Shown piece after piece: positions 33,468 through 44,700 of a DNA stretch of 64,000 nt. The notes under the pieces are model-generated. The model searched no databases and had not been told where the DNA came from. It worked only from the letters and a program-made list of their open reading frames with translations. The position numbers were made by a program, and so were the translations under genes. Source of the stretch: Bin87 sp965220265 (GTDB lineage Bacteria; Chloroflexota; Dehalococcoidia; Lucifugimonadales; UBA3495); the NCBI GenBank assembly GCA_965220265.1, contig CBDCPM010000003.1, positions 1-64,000 on the forward strand. The letters run 5' to 3'. Position 1 is the first letter of the stretch. Each line of letters opens with the position of its first letter.

Positions 33468-34799
33468 TTGGATATAACTGTCATCGGCCTCGGTTACGTC
33501 GGTACGGTGGCGGCGGCCAACCTGGCCGCCGCCGGGCATCGGGTACTCGGGATCGACATCGACCCGAGCCGTATCGAGCATCTGCGGTCTGGAGCGGTAC
33601 CCTTTTACGAGCCCGGCCTGGAGGAGATGGTCCAGACCGCCATGGCCCTCGGACGGCTGCGATTCGACCACCGTGACGCCGTGGACACTCCGCTTGGAGC
33701 GGTGGCGCTCGTCGCCACCGGGACACCCCAGGCCGCCAACGGCAGCGCCGACCTGGACCAGGTGAAGTCAGCGCTGGCCTGGATCAAGTCGCGGCGGCAG
33801 AGCGGCGCCGCAGTCGTGATGAAAAGCACCGTGCCGCCGGGAACGGGCCAGCGGATTGTCGAAAACGAACTGAGGGGCACCGGCCTGCGCTACGTCGCCA
33901 ACCCCGAGTTTTTGCGCGAAGGGCAGGCGATTGAGGACTGGCGGAACCCGGATCGAATCGTCATCGGCGCCGACCCCCATGACGCCGAGGCCATCGCCAG
34001 AGTGAAGGCCATGCACGCCGGCATCGAGGCTCCCCATATCATCACGGACATCACCAGCGCCGAGATGATCAAGTACGCCAACAACGCCCTGCTGGCCACT
34101 CGGATCTCCTTCATCAACGAGATCGCCTCCCTCTGCGACCGGGTCGGCGCGTCCGTTGACGCGGTGAGCGACGCATTGGCCATGGACCCCAGAAACGGCG
34201 GGCGAATCTACGCGGGCGTCGGTTACGGCGGCTCCTGTTTCCCCAAGGACGTCCGCGCTCTGGATCACCTGGGACTCACCATCGGCGCCAACTCGGAACT
34301 GTTGCGTGCGGTCATCAACGTCAACAACCGGCAGAGGCTGCTGCCCCTGTACGCGCTGCGGGAACGCTTTGACGGCGACCTCGCCGGCGTCCGGGTCGCC
34401 GTCCTGGGACTGTCCTTCAAGCCCAACACCGATGACATCCGCGACGCGCCCGCCATTGACCTCATCGGTGCGCTGGTCAACGAGGACGCCATCGTGAGCG
34501 CCCATGACCCCAGGGCAATGGCGACGGCGCGACCACACCTTTCATCCCGGGTCCACGTCGCCGAAAACGTGCTGGAGGCCACCCACCAGGCCCAGGCCAT
34601 CGTGCTGCTTACCGAATGGGAACAGTTCATCAGCGCCGACTGGCAGGAAGTCGCCCGCCACATGCGCCGGCCCCGCTTCGTGTTCGACGGACGCAACGCG
34701 CTGGACGCGCATTCGATGCGGCGCTTGGGGTTCCAGTACGTCGGGGTGGGGCGAAACGGGCAACGCGCCGGTCCCTCCCCGAGCGCCGCGGTTGGATAG
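33468..34799 (+). CDS. ugd: UDP-glucose 6-dehydrogenase
   Basis: A 443-residue enzyme that oxidises UDP-glucose to UDP-glucuronate with NAD+, feeding acidic polysaccharide synthesis. TTG 33468 was chosen because GGGGAGG lies about ten bases upstream and the NAD-binding motif DITVIGLGYVG then starts at residue 2, as in the family. Other marks are the KSTVPPGT block, NPEFLREG, and the catalytic Cys257 in GYGGSCFPKD, followed by LGLSFKPNTDDIRDAP in the C-terminal domain. Length is normal. It stands directly beside the broken cysC/sugar-transferase duplicate and just upstream of the sensor kinase, in the polysaccharide block. Confidence 0.95.
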   Translation: MDITVIGLGYVGTVAAANLAAAGHRVLGIDIDPSRIEHLRSGAVPFYEPGLEEMVQTAMALGRLRFDHRDAVDTPLGAVALVATGTPQAANGSADLDQVKSALAWIKSRRQSGAAVVMKSTVPPGTGQRIVENELRGTGLRYVANPEFLREGQAIEDWRNPDRIVIGADPHDAEAIARVKAMHAGIEAPHIITDITSAEMIKYANNALLATRISFINEIASLCDRVGASVDAVSDALAMDPRNGGRIYAGVGYGGSCFPKDVRALDHLGLTIGANSELLRAVINVNNRQRLLPLYALRERFDGDLAGVRVAVLGLSFKPNTDDIRDAPAIDLIGALVNEDAIVSAHDPRAMATARPHLSSRVHVAENVLEATHQAQAIVLLTEWEQFISADWQEVARHMRRPRFVFDGRNALDAHSMRRLGFQYVGVGRNGQRAGPSPSAAVG

Positions 34800-34936
34800 C
34801 GCCGGTTGCGCAGTGGCGCGTTGCCGCCCGCCCGGAAGGGGGGACGATCCGCCGCCAATCCCAGCGCGGCCCGGCCGGCGCCAGTTGCCGGCGAGCCCCT
34901 TTTCACGATGCCCGCCGCCGGCTGGGACGGGCATGC

Positions 34937-34942
34937 TATAGT
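34937..34942 (+). promoter_or_regulatory. Extended -10 element upstream of the hybrid kinase
   Basis: TGCTATAGT (TATAGT at 34937-34942 with TG one base before) lies about 57 bases ahead of the kinase start in the 199-base gap after ugd. No convincing -35 is seen, which is tolerable for an extended -10 promoter. Confidence 0.35.
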
Positions 34943-34998
34943 CAACCGGAGACGGCCGGCAGCAGCGAGAGCAACGGCCCGCCGGCGGAGTCGCAGCG

Positions 34999-37377
34999 TT
35001 GAACGCAGTCAACAATCCGAGCAGTGAGCCAGCCGAGCCGGACGATCTCCTCTCCCGGTTGAGCCAGGCCAGCCTTCGCATCACCGAGACCCTGGACCTG
35101 GAGGTGGTGCTGCAGGGTGTGGTGGACGGCGCGTGCTCCCTGACCGGAGCCGGGATGGGCGGCATCACCACCCTGGACGACGCGGGCCAGCTGCAGGACT
35201 TCATCACCTCGGGCCTGACCCCCGAGGAGCATCGGCGGTTCCTGGAGCTGCCCGGGGGGCCGGAGTTCTTCGCCTACCTGAGCAGCTTGCCGGAGCCGCT
35301 GCGGCTGGCCGACTTCTCCGCCCACACCCGGGCGGCGGGCCTGCCCGAGATCCTGCCGCCGGTGCAGACCTTTCTGGGAACGCCGATCCGGCATCTGGGC
35401 CGGCAGGTGGGCAATCTCTACCTGTCGGGCAAGGCGGGAGGTCTGGAGTTCACGCGGAAGGACGAGGAGGTGCTGGTGCTGTTCGCCTCCCAGGCGGCCC
35501 TGGCCATCGCCAACGCTCACCGCTACCGGGAGGAACAGCGTTCCCGGGCCGACCTGGAGGCGCTGCTCAACACCACCCCGGTGGGCGTGGTGGTATTTGA
35601 CGCCCGTTCGGGGCGGGTGGTATCGCTCAACCAGGAGGCGAGGCGCATCAGCGGCGGCCTGCTGGCGCCGGGACGCACCCTGGACCAGCTCCTGGAGGTG
35701 ATGGTCTTCCGGCGCCTGGACGGGCGCGAGATCGGCCCGGGCGAGCTCCCCACGGAACGGGCGCTCCGCACCGGCGAGACGGTGCGCGCCGAGGAGGTGG
35801 TGGTGCACTCCCCGGACGGCCAGCGGACCACGGCGCTGATCAACGCCACGCCGATCCGCTCGGAGGACGACGAGATCGTGTCGGTGCTGGCCACCATACA
35901 GGACATATCGCCGCTGGAGGAGCTGGAGCGCATGCGCGCCGAGTTCCTCGGCATGGTGAGCCACCAGCTGCGGACGCCCCTGACCACCATCAAGGGCGTG
36001 GCCGCCACGCTGCTGGGTTCCCCGTCCCCCCTGGACCCACTGGAGGCCCGCCAGTTCTACCGGATCATCGACGAGCAGACCGATGTGATGCGCGGCCTGC
36101 TCGCCGATCTGCTGGACCTGACGCGCATCGACGTCGGGGAGCTGTCGGTGGCCACCGAACCCACCGAGGTGGCGGCGCTGGTCAACCAGGCCCGCAACGC
36201 GTTCCTGCGCGGCGGCGCCCGCAACCACATCGAGGTGGACCTGGCGCCGGACCTGCCCCGCATCAGCGTGGACCGGCAGCGGCTGCTCCAGGTTCTCAAC
36301 CACCTGTTCGCCAACGCGGCCCGGCACTCGCCCGAGTGGTCCGTCATCAGGGTGGCCGGCGCGCCCATGGACATCTACGTCGAGATCTCCGTCGCCGACG
36401 AGGGCAGCGGCGTAGCCGTGGAGCAGCTGCCCCACCTGTTCCGGAAGTTCGGCCGCGCCGACGGCGAGGAGGCCGGCTGGCGGGCCGGCCGGGACGGCCT
36501 GGGACTGGCGATCTGCAAGGGCATCGTGGAGGCCCACGGGGGCCGCATCTGGGCCACCAGCGCCGGAACGGGACGCGGCGCCCGGGTCGCCTTCACGGCG
36601 CCCTCGGTCGATGAGTACGCCGACCACGCGGCCACCGGCCGGGAGCATCCCCTCCCCGATGTCAGCCAGGAGGCCCGGGGCAACGAGCGCATCCTCCTGA
36701 TCTCCGCCGACCGGCAGACCCGGTCCTACCTCCGGAACGCCCTGGCGGCAGCCGGCTATTCCCCCATCGTGACCGACAACGCCGGCACCGACAACGCCGG
36801 CGACGTGGAGCGTCTGCTGGGGACGGAGCAGCCCCACCTGGTCCTCCTGGACCTGACGCCGCCCGGCCCCGCGGGAAGCGAGCTGATGCAGCGCCTGCGC
36901 CGGACCTCAAACGTCCCGGTGATCTTCCTCTCCCCCCGCGGCGCGGATGCCGACGTCGCCCGGGCCTTTGAGGTCGGAGCCGCCGACTACCTGGTCAAAC
37001 CCTTCTCGCCGACCGAACTGGTGGCCCGGATCAGGAACGCGCTCCGGAATCCGGCGGACGCCGGCGACGCCGCCGAACCCGACCCCTTCGCGCTCCGCGA
37101 CCTCACCATCGACTACGCCGGACGCGCCGTCGCCATGGCCGGCCAGCCCGTGCATCTGACCCAGGTCGAGTACCGCCTGCTCCGCGCCCTCTCCATCAAC
37201 GTCGGACGGGTGTCGACCCACGCCCAGCTGACGGAACTGGTCTGGGGTCCGGAGGCCCCCATCCGGCCCCATCTCCTGCGCACCTACGTGAAGGACATCC
37301 GGCACAAGCTGGGCGACGACTCGAAGCGCCCCACCTACCTTTTCACCGAGCCCCGGGTCGGCTACCGCCTGGGATAG
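34999..37377 (+). CDS. One-chain sensor histidine kinase/response regulator with DNA-binding domain
   Basis: The 792-residue protein carries, in order, a GAF-like sensor domain (about 15-175), a PAS-like domain (185-305), a HisKA dimer helix with phospho-acceptor His322 in MVSHQLRTPLTTIKG, a HATPase domain (430-535, with NHLFANAARHS and GRDGLGLAICKGIVEAHGG), a receiver domain (555-680, Asp618 in LVLLDLTPPG) and an OmpR-type winged helix (695-792, HLTQVEYRLLRALSINVGRV). It thus holds a whole two-component pathway ending in its own DNA-binding domain. No membrane segment is visible, so it is cytosolic. TTG 34999 has GGAG eight bases upstream. It may regulate the flanking polysaccharide genes; that is inferred from position. 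Confidence 0.9.
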   Translation: MNAVNNPSSEPAEPDDLLSRLSQASLRITETLDLEVVLQGVVDGACSLTGAGMGGITTLDDAGQLQDFITSGLTPEEHRRFLELPGGPEFFAYLSSLPEPLRLADFSAHTRAAGLPEILPPVQTFLGTPIRHLGRQVGNLYLSGKAGGLEFTRKDEEVLVLFASQAALAIANAHRYREEQRSRADLEALLNTTPVGVVVFDARSGRVVSLNQEARRISGGLLAPGRTLDQLLEVMVFRRLDGREIGPGELPTERALRTGETVRAEEVVVHSPDGQRTTALINATPIRSEDDEIVSVLATIQDISPLEELERMRAEFLGMVSHQLRTPLTTIKGVAATLLGSPSPLDPLEARQFYRIIDEQTDVMRGLLADLLDLTRIDVGELSVATEPTEVAALVNQARNAFLRGGARNHIEVDLAPDLPRISVDRQRLLQVLNHLFANAARHSPEWSVIRVAGAPMDIYVEISVADEGSGVAVEQLPHLFRKFGRADGEEAGWRAGRDGLGLAICKGIVEAHGGRIWATSAGTGRGARVAFTAPSVDEYADHAATGREHPLPDVSQEARGNERILLISADRQTRSYLRNALAAAGYSPIVTDNAGTDNAGDVERLLGTEQPHLVLLDLTPPGPAGSELMQRLRRTSNVPVIFLSPRGADADVARAFEVGAADYLVKPFSPTELVARIRNALRNPADAGDAAEPDPFALRDLTIDYAGRAVAMAGQPVHLTQVEYRLLRALSINVGRVSTHAQLTELVWGPEAPIRPHLLRTYVKDIRHKLGDDSKRPTYLFTEPRVGYRLG

Positions 37378-37997
37378 CCCCGACGCAGCGCCGGCAGCAG
37401 CCCGCGGCCGTACAGGTAGTTCATCATCACCTCCACGCACGCGTCCGGAGACCAGTCGCCGGTGTCGATGGTCAACTCGGGACGCGTCGGCCGTTCGAAT
37501 GGGGAGTCGATCCCGGTGAAGTCGGTGATTTCGCCAGCCCGGGCGCGCCGGTAGAGGCCCTTGGTGTCGCGCCGCTCGCACAGCTCCAGCGCAGTGTCCA
37601 CGAACACCTCGATGAACCGGCCCGCCGGCAGCAGGCTGCGCGCAAAATCACGCTCCGCCTGAAACGGCGAGATGCAGGCCACCAGCGTCATCACCCCCGC
37701 GTCGTGCATCAGGCTCGCCACCTCGGCCACGCGACGGACGTTCTCGCGGCGGGCCGCTTCGCTGAAGTCCAGGTCCCGATTCAGGCCGCGGCGCAGGTTG
37801 TCGCCGTCCAGCACGTAGGTGTGATACCCGCAATCATGCAACCGTCTCGCCAGAGCATTGGCCAGCGTGGTCTTGCCCGCACCGGAGAGTCCGGTGAACC
37901 AGAGCGCCAGGGGCTCCTGGCCCAGCAGCGCGGCGCGCTCGGCCCGCTCCACAGCGCGCCGCGCCCGCACCGAATCGGGCGACCATTGCGACGTCAT
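37362..37997 (-). CDS. cysC: Adenylylsulfate (APS) kinase
   Basis: A 211-residue kinase that phosphorylates APS to PAPS, the universal sulfate donor. The P-loop GLSGAGKTT is at residues 36-44, the DGDNLRRGLNRD block near 64-75, and CISPFQAERD follows; the C-terminal DTGDWSPDACVEVMMNYL is standard. ATG 37995-37997 overlaps the stop of the sugar-transferase gene as ATGA, so the two are translationally coupled. There is no sulfate adenylyltransferase nearby, but four sulfotransferases are, so the PAPS is probably for sulfation rather than cysteine synthesis. Its 3' end overlaps the end of the convergent kinase gene by 16 bases. Confidence 0.95.
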   Translation of the reverse strand: MTSQWSPDSVRARRAVERAERAALLGQEPLALWFTGLSGAGKTTLANALARRLHDCGYHTYVLDGDNLRRGLNRDLDFSEAARRENVRRVAEVASLMHDAGVMTLVACISPFQAERDFARSLLPAGRFIEVFVDTALELCERRDTKGLYRRARAGEITDFTGIDSPFERPTRPELTIDTGDWSPDACVEVMMNYLYGRGLLPALRRGYPRR

Positions 37998-38683
37998 CGC
38001 TTCAGCCGGATTGGCCCGCGGGCCGCGCTCTGGGGCGCTCCGGCGCGGCGGCGCCGGGCCGACCCGCGCCGGAGCCCCAGTACCCGCCTGGTCACCACCC
38101 ACAGCGACAGCAGGATGATCCGCGTGTCCAGCCCGGGACCCATCCGCGCCAGGTAGAGCCGGTCGTAGCGCAACCGGTGTCTGGGCGGCGTGTGGGAGTC
38201 TCCGTAAACGTGGGCCAGTCCCGCGATGCCCGGACGCACCGCCAGCCGCTCCCCGAAGCCCGGTACCTCCGCCTCGAACCGCGCCGCCAGCTCCGGTCGC
38301 TCCGGTCGCGGTCCCACCAGGCTCATCTCCCCCCGCAGCACGTTCACCACCTGGGGCAGCTCGTCCAGCTCCGTGGCCCGCAGCAGCCGGCCCACCCGGG
38401 TGACCCGGGGGTCGTTCACCATCGCCCACACCGGTCCCACGCCAGCCTCCGCGTCCCGCACCATCGTCCGAAACTTGATGATGCGAAAGGGCCTCCCGCC
38501 TCTCCCCAGCCGGGCCTGCGTGTAGAACACCGGGCCGCCGTCCCAAAGCCGTATCGCCAGCGGTATCGCCACCCACAACGCCACCCACACCGGCAGCAGC
38601 AGCAACCCCGCCGCCAGGATGATCGTCAGGTCGTAGGCTCGCTGGTAGCGCGGCATCAGGAGGCTCCGGCGGCGGCGTCCCAT
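37994..38683 (-). CDS. Priming sugar-phosphate transferase (polyprenyl glycosylphosphotransferase)
   Basis: A 229-residue bacterial sugar transferase. A hydrophobic segment at about residues 16-40 precedes the cytosolic catalytic part with IKFRTMVRDAE, the acidic pair in ATELDELPQVVNVLRGEMSL and VGPRPERPEL, then RPGIAGLAHVYG. This family moves a sugar-phosphate from a UDP-sugar to undecaprenyl phosphate, the first step of capsule or exopolysaccharide repeat-unit assembly. It is the short, single-membrane-helix form. A second ATG nine codons in, with GGAG before it, is an alternative start. It is coupled to cysC by an ATGA overlap. Confidence 0.92.
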   Translation of the reverse strand: MGRRRRSLLMPRYQRAYDLTIILAAGLLLLPVWVALWVAIPLAIRLWDGGPVFYTQARLGRGGRPFRIIKFRTMVRDAEAGVGPVWAMVNDPRVTRVGRLLRATELDELPQVVNVLRGEMSLVGPRPERPELAARFEAEVPGFGERLAVRPGIAGLAHVYGDSHTPPRHRLRYDRLYLARMGPGLDTRIILLSLWVVTRRVLGLRRGSARRRRAGAPQSAARGPIRLKR

Positions 38684-38751
38684 CGGGAGGCGGGTCCCGC
38701 CGCCAGCTCAGTCATCCCAGGTTGGTCGGTCTTTTTCGGGGCTCCCTCGCC

Positions 38752-41700
38752 TCAGCCGTCCCGGTGGACCGGCGCCGGCGGCGTCCGCACCCGCGCAGAT
38801 CCCGACCACTGGCTCTCGCCAGCGTCGTTGACGGCCGCGATGCGGTAGGCGTAGCGGGTATCGGGCTTCACCCCCCGGTCGGTGAACATCGTGGCGTCGC
38901 TGTGAGTGTCATCCACGAGGACACTGAACTGACCCGCCGGGTCCCGGTCCCGATTGCGACGCCAGATGCGGTAACCGGTGATGCCGTCATCGTTCGGGTT
39001 GGCCCAGGTCAACACCACATTCCCGCCGCTGGCCACTGCATTGAGGCCCGTGGGTTTGGCCGGCGCCTGGCCTCCGGACGGGTTGCCTCCGGGAACGTCG
39101 GCGTTGGCCGCCGCCGAGGGCGGACTCTCCCCGTCGCCGTTGCTGGCCGACACCCGGTAGGCGTAACTTCCGCCCGCCTCAACCGTGCCGTCGGTGTAGC
39201 CGGTGTCGGCGTTGCCCGTGTCCGCCACCAGGGTGGCGAACCCGTCGCCGCCCTCCCGGTCCTGCCGCTCAATCCGGTAGCCGGTGATGCCGTCGTCCTG
39301 CGGGTCGTCCCAGGACAGGGTCACCGCTTCCTCGCTGGCCGTGGCGCCCAGGCCGGTGGGCCGGTCCGGCGGGCCGCCGGGGATCTCCACCTCCACCGGG
39401 CCCGAAGGATCGCTCTCGCCGTAGTCGTTCAGCGCCGTTACCTGGTAGGCGTAACGTCCACCCGGCTCAACCGACCGGTCGGTGTAGCTGGTGTCAGCGC
39501 TGCCCGTGTCCGCCACCAGGGTCCTGAACCCGCCACCCTGGTCCCGGTCCCGCCGCTCGATGCGGTAGCCGGTGATGCTGTCGTCCTCCGGGTCATCCCA
39601 GGACATGGCGGCGTACTCCCGGGTCACCAGGATGTTGGGGGCTTGCCGGGACAGACGCACATCGACGGACTGGCCGGCCTCAAAGCCCGGGTCGGCCGGG
39701 TGCCAGTGGTAGGTCCACAGGGCCTCGCCGCCCTCGTTGACGCCGGATTGCTCGGGGTTAGACTCGCTTACCCACTTGCCGTCCACGGCCAGGATCATGC
39801 GCTCGCCCCTGTTGGGAAGGGCGTGGGACAGGTCCAGCATCACCTCCCCCTGGGCCGGGTTGTAGAGGAGCGCTTTCACCGTGTAGGTCTGGCCCGGCCG
39901 GTGGAATTCGTCATCGCTGAGGCTGCCGCCGGTAGGGCCGCCCACCGAGCCGTAGCCCAGGTACCCGCCGATGGCAGCAGGTGTCAAGTTCGCTGACCAG
40001 AAGTTGACTCCGGGAGTATCCGGCAGGACCGGGCGTTCCACCTCGACCTGCAAGGCGCCGAAGGTGTTCCCCAGGCCGCCGGCCTTGGCGCGGGCCTTGC
40101 CCTCGTTGACGAAGATGGCCAGGGTTCCGGTGAGAATGTCTTCCACCCGGGCGCTGAAAACGTGCTCGCCGGCGGAGTTCACCTCCACTTCCTGGAAATC
40201 CCTGACGTCCACCAGGGCGCCGCCCACGTACCCCGCCCCGATTTCGCACCGGGGGCCGTCCGGCGGATTCTCCGGTTCGTCCTCGTAGCAATGGAAATCC
40301 TCCACCTCCTCGTTGAAGGTGACGGTGAAGGTGAAGGGCCCCCGGATGGGCTCGCTTTCCTCGGTGGCGATGGTCACCGACGGCGGCGGCTTGGCTGTCG
40401 GCGTCCCGCGCTCCACGTCGGACCAGGCGCCGGTCCCGTTGGCGTTGGTGGCCTGGAGCCGCACCGTGTAGTCGGTGCCGTTGGTCAGGCCGGTGATGGT
40501 ATGGCTGGTCTGGTCGGCCGCCTTGTCAACCTCGGTAACGTCGGCGGTGGCCCAACCGGTGACGCTGGACAGCTTGTACTGCAACGTGTGGCCGGTGATG
40601 GCCGCGCCTCCGTCGTCGACGGTCCACCGCACCTGGAGCAGCCCGTTGCCCGCCGATACGTCCACGCTGGGCTTGCCCGGGACCGTGCTGGGCGTGCCCT
40701 TCTTCTCGTCGGACCAGGCGCCGTCGCCGACGCTGTTGGTGGCCAGCACCCGCACCGTGTACTCGGTGCCGTTGGTCAACCCGGTGATATCGTAGGATGT
40801 GGCCGAAGCGCCGGCGGTGTGCTGCCGCGAGACGTTGAAGCCCTGGTTTCCCGACTTCCACTGCACCTTGTACCCGGTAATGTCCGTCCCGCCGGTGTCC
40901 GTCGGCGCCGTCCAGGCCACGGTGAGCTTCTTGTCGTCCTTGGTGACCGTCACCCCGGTGGGCGCGCCGGGCTCGTTCAGCGTGGTGAAGGTGTGGGACA
41001 CGACTCCCGTCGCGAAGGTGCCGTCCAGCGACGCCTGCGCCTGGTACTCGGTGCCGCCGCTCAGCCCGGTCAGCGGGAACTTGACCTCCGTTCCCATCGT
41101 GCTGAGCGTCCTCGCCGTACTCCAGTTCGCATCCGCGGTCTTCTTGTAGCGCATATGGACCGTTTCGCTGGTGGACTGGGGGTTGGCAATGGTCACCACC
41201 ACCTTGGCGGTGGTCTTCGCCAGGTCCTCCGTGTCCACGTCGGTTACGCTGGGGCCCGCTACCGGCGCGCCAGTCGCCTCGTCGGACCAGTCGCTGGCGC
41301 CGTTCGCGTTGGTCGCCTTCACCCGCACCGTATAGCTGGTGCCGTTGGTCAGGCCGGTGATGGTGTGGCTGGTCTGGTCGGCCGCCTTGTCAACCTCGGT
41401 GACGTCGGCGCTGGCCCAACCGGCGACGCTGGCCAGCTTGTGCTGCAACGTGTGGCCGGTGATCGCCGAGCCGCCGTCATCAACCGTCCAACTGACCGTG
41501 AGCTCCGTGTTGCCCTGCACTATGCTCACCACCGGCTTGCCCGGGACCGTGCTGGGCGTGCCCTTCTTCTCATCGGACCAGGCGCCGTCGCCGACGCTGT
41601 TGGTGGCCAGCACCCGCACCGTGTACTCGGTGCCGTTGGTCAGTACGGTGATGTCGTCAGACGTGTCCGCAGCGCCGGCGGTTTGCTGCCGCGAGGAACC

Positions 41701-44700
41701 GAAGCCCTGGTTTCCCGACTTCCACTGCACCTTGTACCCGGTGATGGCCGTCCCGCCGGTGTCCGTCGGCGCCGTCCAGGCCACGGTGAGCTTCTTGTCG
41801 TCCTTGGTGACCGTCACCTCGGTGGGCTTGCCGGCCACGTCCAGCGTGGTGAATTTGGCGCTGGCCACACCCTCGCTGAAGTCCGATTCCAGCGACGCGT
41901 CCACCTGGTACTCGACGCCCTGGCTCAGGCCGCTCAGGGGGACGGTCGCCGAGGTTCCCGTGGTCGTTACCGTGTAGTTGGCGCTGGCCGGCGGGCTGCC
42001 GCTGGTGTCCCAGTAGCGCAGGTGCATCATCAAGCTTTCCGAGTCGGGATTGTTCAGCGTTACCTCGACCGTGGCTCCGCTCGTGCTTATCGACGCCGAA
42101 TCGACGCTCACGCCGGTGACCCCGGGCTCCGAAGGCGGCTGGTAGTAGGCGTAGATCTTGTCAGCGTCGCCGTCGGCCACCCAGAGGGTGTCGCCGTCGG
42201 ACCAGATGCCGCGGGGATGACCGTTGTCGCTGGACAGGTCAAATTCGGAGCTCTCCAGCCGTGTTCCATCCAGACCGTAGGCATAGATGTAGGTGTCGGT
42301 CCGGTCGGAAACCCAGAACACGGTGCCGTCCGACCAGACGCCCTCCGGGAAGTTGTTGTCGGCGATCAGAGAGACATCCTTGGTGGCGTCCCGCGCGACG
42401 ACCGTGGAGCCGGTGACGAAGTCGTAGGCATAGAGCTTGCGGTCCGTGCGGTCCACCACCCAGACCGTATCCCCGTCGTTCCAGGCGCCCTCGGGCACGT
42501 CGTTGTCGGTGTCCAGGGCCCATTCCTTGGCGGTGAGCATCGAGCCGAATGTGCCGGTGGTGCCGACGTTGTGCGCGAACGCCTTCTTGGGGCTGTCGTT
42601 GATGACCCACATGGTCCCATCGCTGTTGGTGATGCCCCGGGGCGAGTGGTTGTCGGTGTCCAGGCCGAAGCTCTTGCCGGAGTTGTATGCCTTGTCGCCC
42701 AGGTTGTAGCCGTAGATGTGGTCTTCTCCGTTATCAACCACCCACATGGTCGTGCCGTCGGACGACAACCCCTTGGGGCCGTCGTTGTCGGCGTGCAGCG
42801 TACCGAAGTCCCGGTCCACCGGCCGGTTGGTGAAGGAGGCGCCGACCTCGGTGCCGTCCATGAAGGTGCTGTCGAGAGACGCCTCAAGGTCGTACGTGGC
42901 GTTGGGCGTCAGCCCGGTCAGGTCGAAGGCTGCCGAGATGCCAGCGGTAACCTGCGCCGTGGCGTTGGTCCAGGTGGTCTCGGTAGTCAGCCTGTGGCGC
43001 AAGTTCACGCTCAGCATTGCGGAGTCCGGGTTTTCCACCTCCACCGTGGCCGTGGCCGTATTCCGCCCGGTGCTCTTGGCGCTGACCGCGGTTAGCCCGG
43101 GCTCCCCAAGCGGCAGGTAGTAAGCGTAGAGTTTGCCGCCGGTCTGGTCCGACACCCACACGGTGTCGCCGTCGGACCAGATGCCCACCGGACTGGTGTT
43201 GGCCGGGTCCAGGTTGAATTCCTGCTCCTGGTCGCGGTCCCCGAAGGTTGCCCCGGCGCTCAACACGTAGGCGTAGGCCTTGTTATCATCCGCGTCAATC
43301 ACCCACATGGTGGTGCCGTCGGACCAGATGCCCCGGGGGATAGCATTGCTGCCATCCAGCGATAAGCTGTGGCCAATCTTCTTGTCGCCCTTGCCGAAGG
43401 CATAAATGCGGTTAGATATGTAAAAAGTATCATCCCAGGCAACCCAAATGATGCTGGAATTCCCCCAAAGGCCATAGGTATCACTACCGCTAGCAACGTC
43501 TGAGAACGAGAAGGATTCATCCGCGTTGTGGGTCGGAGGATCCGCCTTGAAATTCACGGCGTCCACGTCACCGCCACCAGGGTCTGCCACCCACAGGTAG
43601 GTGCCGTCCGACCAGATCCCTTGTGGAGAACTGGTACCTCCAGTCCAACCGGAGAGGCCGCCCACCGCAATGGTACCCGCGTGCGCCTGGTCGTCACGGT
43701 TGTAGGTGAATACTTTGGCAGCCTCTTTTGTGTCCCCTGGGTTTCCCACGTACAGGGTGGTGGCATCCCCCCAGATGCCGGTGGGGATGGTGTTGGACAC
43801 GTGCAGCATATCGAAGTCCTCGCCCGCCGGCCGGTTGGTGAAGACGCCGCTGACAACGCCGCTGGCGAAGTTGCTGTCCGGGGACGCCTCCAGGTCGTAC
43901 GTGGCGTTGGGCGTCAGCCCGGTCAAATCTATGCCCACGGGGGTGCCCGTGCCACTCGTGGCTCCGCTTAGGGTGGCGTTCCAGGCGGTCTCGGAGGTGA
44001 GCCTGTGGCGCAGGTACACCGTTGCGTCGGTGTCTTCATCCACCTCCACCGTGGCCGTGGCCGTTTCCCGCCCAGTGCTCTTGGCGCTGACCGCAGTAAC
44101 TCTGGGGCCGCTGCTGCCGCCCGGCAGGTAGTAGGCGTAGATCTTGCCGTCGTTCCAGTCCGACACCCACACGGTGTCGCCGTCGGACCAGATGCCCAGC
44201 GGATTGCCGTTATCCGGGGGCAGGTCGAATTCCTGCTCCGTGTCGCGGTCCCCGAAGGTTGTTCCGGTGGTCAGCACGTAGGCGTAGGCCTTGTCATCAT
44301 CCCGGTCAATCACCCACATGGTGTCGCCGTCGGACCAGATGCCCCGGGGATCAGCGTTGTCGTCATCCAGATCGATGTCGTTGCCGCTGGAACGCCCCTT
44401 GTCGCCCTTGTTGTAGGCAAAAATCCCGTCCTGTCCGGGATTCAGATCATCGTAGGAAACCCAGATGACGCTGGAATTCCCCCAAAGGCCAAAGGTGTCA
44501 GTGGCGCCACGTTCGTTGAAAAGGAAAGACTCATCCGCGTTGTAGGTCGGGGGATCAGCCTTGAAAGCCACGGCTTCCAAATAACCATTTTCTTCGTCTG
44601 CCACCCACAGGTGGGTGCCGTCCGACCAGATCCCTTGCGGAGCCTTGGCATCTGCACGCCAATCGGTGAGGTCTTCCAATTTAATGGTACTCGCGTGCGA

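Noticed and set aside
34542..36837. Minus-strand frames of 221 and 631 codons over ugd and the kinase
   Set aside because: They are antisense to genes with clear catalytic motifs; high GC keeps them open.
40162..43095. A 977-codon open frame on the plus strand opposite the giant surface protein
   Set aside because: It has no recognisable domain and follows the repeat period of the true gene on the other strand; the composition of the repeats keeps the antisense frame open.
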